Shown piece after piece: positions 31,461-43,833 of a stretch of DNA of 64,000 nt. Under the pieces are notes generated by a model. The model was given only the letters and a program-made list of their open reading frames with translations, made no database searches and was not told the DNA's origin. Both the position numbers and the translations under genes were made by a program. Source of the stretch: Bolinopsis microptera. Taxonomy: Eukaryota > Ctenophora > Tentaculata > Lobata > Bolinopsidae. The stretch is taken from positions 9,235,460 to 9,299,459 of the forward strand of contig NC_087083.1 in assembly GCF_026151205.1 (NCBI RefSeq). The letters are read 5' to 3'. Position 1 is the stretch's first letter. The number at the start of each line of letters is the position of its first letter.

Positions 31461-32416
31461 GAAGTGACCAGAATAATGCACACTTTCATATCAGCTTAGA
31501 CATTATGGACAGATACTAGAAATATTATCAAAAGCTAGGTGGAAATAAAACGTCTTTATGGTATTTTTAAAACATTCTACAGATGATAATTATCTCACTG
31601 AGTAAATGACGAAGTTATCAAGCAATTTGTTTATCTCCTTAGCAAAATTGATTGGGTACTTAATGATTACCCAATTAAGACACCGTAATTGGGCTTTCTG
31701 CACGATTCACATAATGCGAATCTTGCCTCACCCCAATCACCTGATCACACATAATGAATAACCTCGTTAAGCTTTTTATCTCGCGTCGGTCATCTGAGAA
31801 GTTATAACTCTCATTTTTTCAGGACAAACGTAATTTAAATGGCCAAACACAATTCAATAAAATTTGGCTCGATCCAACTATCCAAACTATCAAATAAATG
31901 CCAAAATGAACCTTCATTTGAAAAATATGAACACAGATTTATGCTTCGATTTGACAAATTGCTTGAACCAGTGGTGGTAGTAAGTCATACCAGAAAGAAT
32001 TATTAAGAGTTATTACAATTGTGTACACAGTGACTGAGCTATCAAGGCCAACGTATTAAATTTTAGATGCGGGTCAGTCACGACTCACGATTCGGTGACT
32101 CAAAATTAAAGCGTAATGTAGGATTATGCCCCTGCTAAAATAGGTGCCTCTGCTCCGACTGATAAGGAGTAACTAATACCTTGATGAAGGCCTGCGCTTC
32201 GCTTCAGTTAAAAAATCTCAAATCGTGCAGGTAAATGTGCATAACTGACTGTACTATTGGATGGGGGGGGGGGGGGGGGGGTCAACCTCATTTACCTCGT
32301 CCAAATTTTGCCTTTTTAGGCTACCCGAATGAGGTAAAATTACACTATTTGCTGTGGAACTTGTTCAAGTTCTGCTTAATAATACTTTATTTATATCGAC
32401 TGGTTTGTCTTATATA

Positions 32417-32570
32417 AATATATAAATTCTAACATTTATTACACGCTTCGACATTAAAATATACCCAATAACGATGTAAATGTAAGTCATTCAAGCGAGA
32501 CTTAGTGTTGAAATACCAAGATTATGGACTTTTTTATCAGTTCAGATTTTATGAACAAATAAAGTAAAAT
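32417..32570. repeat. Dispersed repeat, copy 2
   Basis: Same family as 31318-31460, same orientation, about 1.1 kb away. A 10-bp insertion (ATGTAAGTCA region) distinguishes it. A retroposed or MITE origin is possible; ends were not resolved. Confidence 0.8.
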
Positions 32571-32948
32571 TATTTATCTGAGTAAAAGGACAGTATTTGA
32601 CGGTCGAAAGGCAAAGTTTAGCCTATAGACATTTGATCACATGTTCAAACTTCTATAGTTACCGCCTCCCGGGTGGACTGCCACTAGTGCAAGCCCGGAC
32701 CCATTTGCCTTTTATAAAAACAGCTAATTTTCCTATTAATAGTTGTTAATAGAACGATGAGCTGTTTTTAATTTAAGAAAAATCAGAGATTCAAAATTAC
32801 AGTGTAAAATTTATCTTTGATTTGACTTACATGTCACTGGTAAATTTCTGTTAGTATAATGTTGACAAATATCAAGCTAGCAGAAATCCACCGACGACAT
32901 TAAGGGAAGCATAAAAAATACTGGTTACGTTGCTCATACAGAGAAGCC

Positions 32949-33270
32949 ATGTTATCCACACAGGATTATAGAGATTTCTCACACAGAGAAAACCATGTTA
33001 TCCACACAGGATTGTTGAGATTTCTCACACAGAGAAAACTATGTTATCCACACAGGATTGTTGAGATTTCTCACACAGAGAAAACCATGTTATCCACACA
33101 GGATTGTCGAGATTTCTCACACAGAGAAAACCATGTTATCCACACAGGACTGTTGAGATTTCTCACACAGAGAAAACCATGTTATCCACACAGGATTGTT
33201 GAGATTTCTCACACAGAGAAAACCATGTTATCCACACAGGGTTGTTGAGTTTTATCACACAGCCTAGTCA
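32949..33270. repeat. 46-bp tandem repeat, seven copies
   Basis: Units start at 32949, 32995, 33041, 33087, 33133, 33179 and 33225 with ATGTTATCCACACAGG and contain GAGATTTCTCACACAGAGAA. As 46 is not a multiple of 3, the open frame across it cycles through all three frames of the unit and is not evidence for a protein. It abuts the 3' end of the orphan gene. Confidence 0.95.
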
Positions 33271-33298
33271 CCCACATAGGGTAGCCAATCATTTTGAT

Positions 33299-36254
33299 TT
33301 AGTAGTTACTTTCTGCTGAACCGACGGCTGCTGTTGTCGTATGCTGGTCTTCTTCGTCATAATTGTAGTTCTGCATAGGTATAGGATGCATTCTGGGGAC
33401 GAATTGATTAACCTGCGCAGCAGATGTCGGAGTGATATTGATCGACTGGTTAATGGCATCTCTGCGTGACATCTCTGCAAGCTTATCTCCATTTTTCTGC
33501 CTGCTGTTGTCCAAAAAATTCATCAGTAATCTCCTCGCACTTCTTACATCCTCAAAAGTATTAGGTAGGTGATCCATTGCTACCCTAATCAATGCAACTA
33601 CTACATCCCAGGTCATGTATTTCCAGTCATTTTCTGTATATTCTTTAACTTTTTCTTTCCTTGCTCCATTTATTGGCGGCAACTTTAAGGAATTAATTGC
33701 GTTGGGATTTCTTTTGTACTTATGATTAATGAGTAGCCTCCATACAGTGGTATGAGTCTTTTTTGAGGCTGGTAAGGCATTCAAAAGGACAAGTTTAAAC
33801 TCTTCCTCTAACTTTCCCCCGTCGGTATAAGCAGGGAGCAGAAGGTCTGATTTCTTGCTTTTCTCGCTACTCGAACACAATCTCTTGGCAGGAGGGCCAG
33901 GGGGAGTCTGATAGGCTGCATCCTCCACAGGCGTTTGTAGGTCATCAATAGTCCTTTTTAACCCCCGCACAGTGTGTTTCATCTCGACAAGGTAATCGGA
34001 CACGACCTTCTGCTCATCCTTCAAGGTTTCTACGGTTCTTTTGAGGATTTTTTTTTCCATCTCCGAGTTTTCAAATTTCTCCATTAATCCATTTAGAGCT
34101 TCTTTTAGTTCCTGAAAAATGTGTTCATAATCGAAATGCTTCAGTATATTAATTCATTCCTGTCAACCGTCTATAAATTTCTTAAAAATTATTTTACAAT
34201 TAAATCATGTTACTAGAACGATTAAAACTTTTAAAAACCTTGATTCAAATCCTCATTTGTACCATAGTGGTGCTATAGATCGAAAGGGATGGAGAAATGT
34301 TACCCTTCGACTTATAATCTAACATAAGAACCGAACTTAACTGTCATAATATATTTTGACGGTGCAAATTCATGCAATTGCCGATTTAGGGATGAAGCAA
34401 GTGTGTTTTCAGGGCTCTGAAAGTGTCATACTCTAATAGAAATTGTGGAAAATGGTTAATTTTAGTCCCATGTTTCTATGATTTAAAATGAAAGATTTTT
34501 GTGTATTTTTCGAAATTTCAGTAAAATTAAGAGCGTAAATTCCATTTATTTCGAAAAATAAAGCCCCAATTTTACCGCCTACATTGAGATCTCAAGACCT
34601 TCGGGAGCCAAATAACCAATTTTATGGGTGGGGCGTATACGTATGGGTTCCTGAAAGATGACCTTTGATACGAATTTTTCACAGAAATATTAAGTCTTGC
34701 CGTAACTATTATGGCTGTACGCATAAGGTAAGATAAAAATTAGTTTAATATAGTTTCATCTTTTTGGTCTAAAATTATTAAGGGCCTTTCAGTTGTAAAT
34801 AATGTGCTATTTTAAGTTCCCCTCAAATTCAAATTAAACATACAGTTTTGGCAAAATTCCGGAGGTACCCGGGTATAAAGTTGTTAACTGTTAAGGGTTA
34901 ATAACCCTAGAATGTCATGTGATTGAAGAGACACTTGTTTTAATTTAGTCACAAAATCCCTTTTGTACCAGGCTTTTTAATGAGTCCACTGACCATTCCC
35001 TTCTACAGCATCCCCTTTTTTAGGTGAACTTTTCCGATAAGTTCTCATGGATATCGTCTGACCCCAGCTTAGCTCCAGGATATTATAATTGTGCCCCTTT
35101 GGAGGGATACATTACAGTCTCGAATTATAGTGCAATGACTTCGAATTAATCGATGTTGCCTCTTATCTCAAAAAGTCTGAAAACTAGATTAATTTGCCTC
35201 GTTCTGCCTCTTCCTAATTTTGCTGATTTTAAATACCCCAAATGAGGCTAAATGAGGTTGGAAATGAATTTAAGGTTTTTAAGTGCGAAAGTTTGGAAAA
35301 ACGTAATGCAATAAAGTTCAAATTCAAGGTTTTTTAAAGGTTTTCCGCTTCAGAAATTGCAATCAGATCTACAGGGGGAAGGTATAATTTCAGAAAAACC
35401 CAATCAGATCTATACAGAGCTAGGTACAATTTCAGAAAGTCGGATCAGATCTACACCGAGCTAGGTATAATATCAGAATATCCAATCAGATCTATACCGA
35501 GCTAAGTACAAAATTTCAGAAAACTTATCAGATCTACATCAAGCTAGGTATAATTTCAGAAAATGTTATTAATCCGGAAAATCTAGTTAGATCAAGCTAA
35601 GTATAATTAAGTATGAAACCTTAAAGAACCTTAAAAACCCGAAAATTTGCCCGTTTTTCACGTATTTTTCAAGGTTTTTTGCCCAAAATTGTATAATTGC
35701 CAATTATAAGGTTTTTAAGGTTTTTAAGGTCCCCTGGTAACCCTGTATACGATAGACCAATAGGATATCAATACAGAAGGTTCAAAGTAGTCGATTAGAC
35801 ACTAGGTAATAATTTGGATTCAAAATATTGGACAAATTAAAAATAAAGATTGCGCGAATTTTAATTTATTTCGAATATCTCCAGTTAAGTCTGAGTGGCA
35901 GTAAGGTTGAGCATACGCTATTTGGTACTGGATCGTGATGTCCCATGATCATGATTTTGATATTCTGAACCTCAGTCCTTTCCCATATTAATCTGCCTCT
36001 CATATATCTCTCTTGAGCCTCATCGATTCCCACCCGACCATGAAGGATTGGCTACCTAGATATAGCGACAGCCAACTCATGGAAATATATTATATGCACA
36101 AGGCATTTGTATCGGCCTAATTAGTTCAAAGGCACTATATTCGTTCACAATAAAACTTGTGTTTGATGTCATTAAATCTTTTTTACGTTGCAAAAATATT
36201 TTGTTGCTGTAGAAGGCAATTTTCAAAAAAATTCTAGGTCAACATTTCAAAAAG

Positions 36255-36287
<33 letters not shown>

Positions 36288-39200
36288 TGCAAATAGTCAG
36301 GCGTCCAGGAATTTAACACCTAGTCAAAATTTGTTGATAACTGGTAAAAAAAGATTCTTGTAGGGTACTGCTTCAAAAATATATCCTTGCGTTTCAAATG
36401 AATCAAAGAATTCTCAGATATTTTTTATTTAATTTCAAAATTTACAATTGCATATTCATCCGGTAATCTTACTATATATAAAGCGAGACGATATATATAT
36501 AATATGGATCCGTGCCATTTTACTGACACCATGGAATCAACTTTATCGCGACTTTCTGCAAAAACCGTAAAAGACCCCGACATACAACTGAATTTTTTTT
36601 ACTGGGGCAAATGCTTTGATGGCCTTCAGATCAGCATGAAAAAATAAAAAATTGGCCAAGGAATAAGAATTTTAGTGCCAAAATTTGGACTCCCAAGTGG
36701 TGTCAAAAACGCGAATTAAATAGGTAATAATTATTTTAGTCTCTTGAGTCTTGACATAAGTATCGAAAGCAGGCATTGGCTCAACCTCCGAGGCGGGGTA
36801 TCCGTGAGGACCCTGGTTGTAATCAGCTCTGCACTGCTCGAGTGTATCCTGATTCCTGAAATCTCGGACACTGCCTACGTACGGGGTAGACAGCCACGGA
36901 TGATTTTGTCTGTGAGCTTTTCAGCCAGACCTCAGCTGGATCTCCTTTTCCTTTTTCTTTACTTCCTGTTCAGTCTACCTCTTCATCATCAGTTTGAGTT
37001 GCGTCGCCTTGCATTCGAACTTTGCCTCCACATGCACAGTTCACCACGGCACCTCTTTTGGATGCCTCTTGCCGGGCAACACTAGCTCTCAGACACTGGC
37101 TAACTTACTGCGCACGGTTTAGTTTCTGTGTCTTTTCTGTGGCCGTGTATTCCGTTTTATGCCACCCTCTCTGCCATTCTCGCGCTTGCGCTCACCCACT
37201 CCTCAGCCCCTATCAAGATTCTAAAAAAAGTGCGATGAGATTGGATTTTGAGACTAAAAGTGCGATTTTCACGTGTCACGTGCAGTGGCGAAATGTACTC
37301 CCCACCAACCCCCCCCCCCCCCCCCCCCCCCCAGCCTGCAAGATTTCTTGCCCCACAAATTATTTTCTATTTAAAAAGATTTCGCGAGTCCCTTCGTAAG
37401 CGAAATTGTAAGTAAGTTGCTTTATGTCGCTCGATGTTTATTTCTCAGAATTGTAAGTATGTCGCTGTTATATTATTGGATCCATAAATAACGAAAAATT
37501 TACGTGCATATTTTTATGAATTATATTATGTTACATATTGTAAATGGGATAAGACTTTCGTAGCACGATGGTTTAGGGCGCGATCGTTATGCAGTTGTCT
37601 CGGGTTCGAGTCTCGTTGACAGTCATTTTTTTGGCAATTATTAATTATTTTACTAAAATTATCATCAGAGCACCTTGTAATTTACGTTATCCGATAGATT
37701 ATACTGTTTGTACTTCAGCTAGAGAAGACTGGCATTTAAGGATTTGTCCGGGGAAGGCCTCGTTCGCACTAGAACACGTCAATTGTCAAATTATGGTAAA
37801 CGGAGTTATCTGGTAATGTTTGCTTTGTTTATGGCTAGAATTTAGAATGAAATCAATGTGATGAGGATCCAGAGTTAATTACTTGCTAGGATTAATAAGT
37901 CAGTTCTCCAGTTGAAGAGACCCTTTCTCAAACTTTTAATAAAGAAACATTCACTATGCCTATGGCAGTATCAAGTATATTCTGAGAAAGATGGAGTCGA
38001 CTGTAGCCAGGAATAGTACCTTGAGATTTCGACCGTTACCGGACCTCCTTTAATGGTAACCATGGTAACTATAGTAACCACTGTAAATCTTGATCTTATA
38101 AACCGATTAGTATCAACAACAACTAGTATCTTTTAAGACTTAGACACTAACAGTACAGAAAAGTAAGCCGTCAGACTAACACAAGTCACAACCAGTAATA
38201 ATTCAAAACAATCAATACCAAAAGTTCATTGACCATGAAAAGTCGGCTTGATGATAAAGACGAAAAGGCCAGTAAGATGAGGAATTGTATTATGGGGCCG
38301 TTGCATCACTTGCATTGTAAATAAACTAAGAATAAACACGCTGAAAAGCGATGAAAATGCAAGCGCGCGACCGAATATGTAGTGCTGAAAGAGGGTGCCG
38401 AAATCTCGCGGATAATCTCACGATATCGTGAGCCTAGCTATGAGATTTAAACGAAACTCGCAAAAATCTGGCACAAATCTCGCTCGCGTTACGTCGAAGT
38501 TTTCACGTTATAAACAAGTGATAAAATACACGTTAAGAGTATAAAATACATGTTAAGTTGAAAGTTCCTAATTCCCTCAACTTTTAAGTTAAACTTTTTC
38601 TGTTTCCTCATTTATTTACAAATTTTGTGCGATGAGTCTGGCTCGCAATATCGCATAAATCTTGACCTGGGCTCCTCAGTGGGCTGTTCATTTGACTGAG
38701 TTACTGGCTGGCACTCCCATCATCTTCTCACTCACCATCACTGCCCAATCAAATTTATGCAATCAAAATCACTATACACCCATAATAATATAATGATCAA
38801 AACACAAAGCTTTGAAATATACTTTTTTCTGTTTGAGATTTGAATAACGTTACTGTAATGTTCCAAATTATATTTTAAATGTTCAAAAATGTTCAATGAC
38901 ACCGCTTTAGGGTTAGACGGATCCTGCTAGTTATTCTACTGGATACGATAACTATTTCAAAATAATCTTGGCCTGGGACAAGAGCTGACCAGTGACCAGT
39001 CAAATGTATAGCCTTTTTTTCTTCCCAAACTTGATTCCTAGTCATATTTAAAATTTATTCCACTGGGGGGAGGGCGACCGCCCTGTTTGCCCCCCCCCCC
39101 CCCCCCCCCCCTGCGCAAGCCCCTTGGAATTCCCCATTAAATGACAATAACATACCTCTAAATCCTTACGGAGGATGTCTTCTGTAGGACTTGGCTTATC

Positions 39201-39709
39201 TTGGTTTACATGAACAGATTGTCCTAATGTCTCCCCTGAAGCTGACTGCACTGGTCTTACAACTTCACTGGTCGGAGCCACTGCAACTGGTCTTACATCT
39301 ACACTGGGCGGAGCCGGAGCCACTGGTCTTGCAACTGCAGGTTTTCTAATAGATATTTATTTTAGAGAAGATAGAGGAAATACACCTAGACTTGTAATGG
39401 CAACAAATGTTCCTTATACGATAGCAGGTTTCATACAGTAAAACCACGATTCACCACGCCCGATTTACCGGAAACCCTGGCCTGATATGATATACCGATA
39501 CCCCCTCCCCCCCCCCCCCCCCCAACCGTTGTCCCATTTATAACAACTTATATTTTTAAACTGGGCGTTTTACTGTACATTACTGTATTCAGTACTTACA
39601 ATATCACCAGAACTTCTTTTATGGCTTTCTCCTTAGCATCAAAGAAAGACAATTTTTTTTTATGAAAAATTTCTGCGATTTCTTTGTGAGGCTTTTTGGC
39701 TCTATCCAT
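33299..39709 (-). CDS. Orphan three-exon gene, 370-aa coiled-coil protein
   Basis: Exons 39600-39709 (from ATG), 39156-39345 and 33299-34111 join with GT-AG ends and agreeing phases (2, then 0) into 370 codons plus stop. The ATG follows an in-frame stop provided by a probable 5' UTR exon ending at 39767 before GTAAGT, and its context is GAAATGG. The N-terminus is basic (MDRAKKPHKEIAEIFHKKK). Residues about 37-85 are a Pro/Val-rich repeat (RPVAPAPPSVDVRPVAVAP). About 100-170 is a long coiled coil, followed by a nuclear-localisation-like PPAKRLCSSSEKSKKSD. Residues about 195-310 are a helical, tryptophan-containing domain (TVWRLLINHKYKRNP, WKYMTWDVVVALIRVAMDHL). I recognise no family. It could be a host nuclear protein or a domesticated transposon accessory protein. 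Confidence 0.7.
35346..35600. repeat. Degenerate minisatellite, about 42-bp unit
   Basis: Five or six copies of a unit built from TCAGATCTACACCGAGCTAG and GTATAATTTCAGAAA, diverged by substitutions and small indels. Confidence 0.75.
37556..37625 (+). repeat. tRNA-like sequence, probable SINE head
   Basis: TAGCACGATGGTTTAGGGCG resembles a pol III A box, and GGGTTCGAGTCTCGT, 30 bp further on, is a near-consensus B box. The acceptor stem does not pair convincingly, so a functional tRNA gene is unlikely. Confidence 0.5.
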
Positions 39710-39767
39710 TTCTGAAAACAGAGTTTTGTTGGTTTTTTAGTAGATCAGATAATCATAAAAACTTACC

Positions 39768-42307
39768 TGTTGGTCAGAAAAATCCTGTGTCAGCAGGTAT
39801 CAACGACTTGGAAGAAATTGGAGGACTTATGTCGGATAGAGTTCAGCTAGATGCTGAAGTCGCATTAAGTCAAATCACACTAAATCACGACTAAATTAAT
39901 AAAAAATTTGACGATTAACTTTGTGTAGCTTTAATTTATTTATCTATATTATCTTTTATCCCTTATCATCCATAGGGAATGTTTATTAGCCAAGTTTATT
40001 ATAGTTTATAATGGTAATTATAAATAAATGAAAATTCCAATTTTATGTGAAAACAAACAAACCCGTAGTGCAGTGGATTAATGCTGCAATCCAAACGTTC
40101 CTCCCACATGCCCACGTGCACAGATCTCCTCTTACAAACAACTTCCCGTTTGAAAGCTTCTTACTCTTATTTTTTGTATTCTTTTCACAGTACGAACTCA
40201 AAAACTAAAAGAAATTAGTCTTTTGTTAGTAAAATCCTACAACCCGTTTTAAGGCCAGTTGGGGAATCTATAATTTAGAGTTAACATTTGCTGACCGAAA
40301 TGACAAAAAATTGTGTGTAATAACATCTTAAACTTGATTTTATTAGCTTCAATGTTGTTTAGTCAATTTTGTAAGAATTGGTTAACCTCATTATTATTTA
40401 TAAAAAAAGTTGAGCAGTTACAAATATGTGCATGGCCTTAAGATATGGCAATTTAATTTTATCTTATATCATCGATATTCATTTTATTACCCTACTTTGT
40501 TGATGCGTAGATAGCACCACTTGCTTATTGAAAATTCGGAATACACTTTTAAGTTTATCTTCGATCAAGTTACCTTTGTCTCGATAATCTCTATTGGTGA
40601 TGAGTTTAAGTTCGGTACCTTCCATTCAACGATGGAGTAGTCTTTAATTATCGACTTTGTGTGACTCATTCTCTATAAGATAAAAGTTATGAGCTAAAAT
40701 GTTTACTAAAATCGATTTAAAATCGCTTGTGCAATACAATTACACGTATAAAACACTGACTTTTAACCCGCAATAATGTTGGCTAGGAACAATATTTTTT
40801 CATGGGACCAAAAGCATCTGATAGGTATTACCCCCCCCCCCCCCGGCCCCCCCTCTAGTCTATCAGCAACAACTATAAGTCAATTTCAAAAGAATTTTGA
40901 TGAGACCCCCTAGCGTCAAGTTCGAGATTCCAGCTTTTTGGTCGTTATCAGTCAATATAAATTAGTGAAACACGTAAATATTCTTTTTTTTCTTCTTCTT
41001 TTTTTCGTCACAGACGACTGGGACAAACGAAACTGACGTTTCATCGACCACATTGCACTCTTGTGGTGAAGTTTATGCCTGCAAAAACTCTCATGCAGTC
41101 TTTGGAGATTTATTTCTATCGGGAGGTGTACATATGTCGGGAACGTGTAGCCTATTCTGCTGTCATGCTGTGTATAGTTTCTCTGAAACCTTATAGGCTT
41201 CGTGAAATGACATGTTGCGTGTGTTCTGTGAATTCATAGCTGGAAGAGATATAATGATTGGGTGAGACAGTAAATTGAGTGATAAATTGATTGAATAATT
41301 GAGTGATAAATTGATGAATTAATTAATTTATAAATTATAATAAATTTTCGAAAACCTGCCCATTATGTAGGAGGTAAGAGGCACTAGATAGACTCCAGGC
41401 ACTTTGATTTTTACGTGGTACCATTATAATAGACCATGCTAAAGCCGATAGTTTGACCTAGCCTCGATCTTTCACACGGTCAAATTTTACCCCTCAAGTG
41501 GTTTTGAGCTCAAATATCTTCTCGCTGGTTTTAGCTATGCTGATGAACCCTAGTCTCAAGCATAAAATTCCCTACTTGTTGACGTATGGACACCAGTCAG
41601 ACCGAAATACTTCTTCTCTACGATAGCAAAATATAGCGTTTAGTCAATATTATACATATTTTCAAATTTGCTCATGACTTCCCATTTTTGGGTCTTATCT
41701 CTGATCTTAGGGGCTTTGACAACTTTCAGACAACAAACATTTAGTCATGTGACTGCCCTGGAAATATAACCGAGAGTACAGCCAAAACAGATCTGGGATC
41801 TTGGTAGGGTGCCGGTTATGTGGCTCACCAGCAGTTCCTACTGGGTCATTTTCGAAAGTGCCATAATACAGGATGGCCTTTTTGTCTCTGTATTTCTGGC
41901 TACAGACCTCTGCTGCTAAAATCGCTTTAGGATGCGATAGATAGGAAGTTTAGGCATACTCTCCGCTAAAATGTTTTTATGGAAGCTTTAACTACCTGTG
42001 AGGCGATTTTTGCGAACAGTGCTTTACTGCACAATTTTTTTTATAGGACCCCTCCCCTTGTTCGAGACCATTATCGGGGACAAAGATCAACCAATTTGAT
42101 CAAATGGGGGCGGAAACTGTTCGAGTATCGTTGAGGGTAAAGTTGGTGGTTGTGGTAGGTGGAAGCTGAGGGCTTAAAAGAAGGGAGTCTCATTTTTTAT
42201 TCATCACCGTACCCGTTGGTCAACAGCAAAATCAAGGAAGATCTTTTCGGTTAATTTTTAGGAGTTAACATCAGGAAATAATCTTAAATTCACACAGGAA
42301 ATAATAA
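39768..42307. other. Intergenic region, no gene seen
   Basis: Upstream region of the orphan gene and spacer. A C run lies at 40831-40844. The phrase CTTATCTCTGATCTT with GACAACTTTC near 41690 recurs near 43910, on the other side of the next transposon, so a small direct duplication brackets it. Confidence 0.45.
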
Positions 42308-43833
42308 GGTCAAGTTCGGAGACAACCTGTACATAAAATCAGTCACTAATTACACTCATTTCACTGCCATAAACGGTAAAATTAATTATAATTCCTCTGA
42401 AAGTCCAAGGGGTACAGGCTCTTCAGATATTATACTCCAAACCTTTCTATAATGATATCTGGGTTCAAAATTTAAATAACTCAACCTTGGTGGAGACAGT
42501 GGCCACCTGAAAATTACAAAAATAAAGGAGCTGTAAATCACTTATGAAAAAAATATGTACTCCAAATTTCACAATTTAAAGTAAGACAGGTGGGTACTCA
42601 AAAAGTGCCGGTTGAGCAGGTTTGTCTGCTCAACACAGGTGGAGCAGCTCACTGACTACATGAGCTAATATAAGTGACTAGAACTAACCCTCTCATGCTT
42701 TTTAATTGCTCCAAAGTCCTAATATTTAATATTATGGGTTATACCAATCATATTTCATAGAATAGGATCCTCAGAATCGGCTCAACCGAGGTGGAGACAG
42801 CATAACATGCAGTTCAAAATCTGTTATTCTGTAGTTTAGGAGCTGTAGAGTGACTGTGGCAGTCCATTTGCAATACCAATGATTCTAAATCATCTACCAA
42901 CTCATATTACAAGGCATCCTTGCTGAAAAGTACACTCAACATAGGTGGAGACTCAAATTTGGCAAATTTTGGCGTAAATTTGACCTCAGAAGTCAAGGTT
43001 CTCCACCGCGGTTGAGTGGTTGATGGCTAGTTTGATGAGTTGTATACATGCTAAAGGGTCACCCAATGTTATTTCTTCCAAAAATCAACTGCCAAAGCTC
43101 AACTCAACCCAGTGGGGCCAGTTTTAATGCATTTTTTAATGTTTTAATGTTTAATCAACAATTTCTCCACCTTGTTGAGTACCTTTTCACAACTTTGATA
43201 ATTTTTTCATTTGCTAGAACACTTTGCTTTAAGACAGAAGGGGTAACAGTTTTATGATCCCCTACAGTAGCAGTTAACAGAGCAGATTAGAATTAGTGAT
43301 AAAACCAATGAATTTAGGCATGTTTGACAGGCTTTTTACTGTTTCCTAATGAAAGATCTCCACCCTGTTGAGCGTCAATGGAAAAAACAAAATTTAACGG
43401 GAAGTAGAAAAGGCCGAGACGCAACTTTCTAGCTAACCTAGAACTCTCTAAACCTTTCTCCACCCCCGGTTGAGCAGCTTTGAAAAGTGCATTTAATTTC
43501 TCCACCTCGGTTGAGCACTTAAATAAAATATTGATAAAACTATCAGATTGCAAATTTGATGTAGTTTGTGTTACCAATAACCTTTTCCACCTTAATCAAA
43601 AGTTTCTTCAACCAGAGCCAGTCTCCACCTTAAATCTCCACCTTTTAAGGGTTTGTTTAATACCACCTGTATCTGCTCAACCGTTCAACCTTTTAATTTT
43701 TTTTTTACTCAGAGAAAGTCCTGAAAAATGTCTTGTCAGCCATATAATCAAGGAGTTTCAGTCTGTGTTGAGCTGGCTCCACCACACACTTCTAAAAAAG
43801 TAAAAAATGTACAGGTTGTCTCCGAACTTGACC
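42308..43833. mobile_element. 1.5-kb TIR element studded with TCTCCACCTCGGTTGAGCA-like motifs
   Basis: The left end GGTCAAGTTCGGAGACAACC (then TGTACAT) is exactly inverted at the right end, 43807-43833. The 4-bp direct repeat ATAA flanks both sides (42304-42307 and 43834-43837). No transposase is present. More than ten copies, in both orientations, of a motif near CTCCACCNNGGTTGAGCA are spread over the interior: near 42490, 42630, 42780, 42945, 43000, 43095, 43165, 43360, 43460, 43500, 43590, 43630 and 43675. A variant of the motif (GGAGACAA) is part of the terminal repeat itself. Confidence 0.85.

Larger units (their letters stand above)
30201..32948. other. Intergenic region with dispersed repeats and two poly-G tracts
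   Basis: No gene is supported. G runs lie at 31028-31048 (21) and 32263-32281 (19). Two related repeat copies, at 31318-31460 and 32417-32570, are listed separately. Confidence 0.5.
34112..39155. other. 5-kb intron of the orphan gene, filled with repeats
   Basis: Contains a degenerate minisatellite (35346-35600), a G run at 36254-36283, a C run at 37309-37332, a tRNA-like SINE head near 37556 and a C run at 39090-39111 close to the exon-2 donor. Open frames at 36744-37399 show no recognisable domain. Otherwise I see nothing. Confidence 0.5.

Noticed and set aside
32949-33248. 99-codon frame across the 46-bp array
   Set aside because: The frame walks through all three frames of a tandem repeat, so it is a repeat artefact. 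The HTG-like words are not zinc fingers.
8252-33270. CRISPR-like arrays
   Set aside because: The 36-bp and 46-bp arrays are contiguous tandem repeats without unique spacers, and the host is a eukaryote.
36744-37399. Two overlapping plus-strand frames of 113 and 125 codons
   Set aside because: No recognisable domain; proline-rich end is a poly-C tract. A faint minus-strand resemblance to a cysteine-rich element tail was too weak to call.
37556-37625. Functional tRNA gene
   Set aside because: Box A and B are present but no acceptor-stem pairing or cloverleaf of normal proportions can be drawn.
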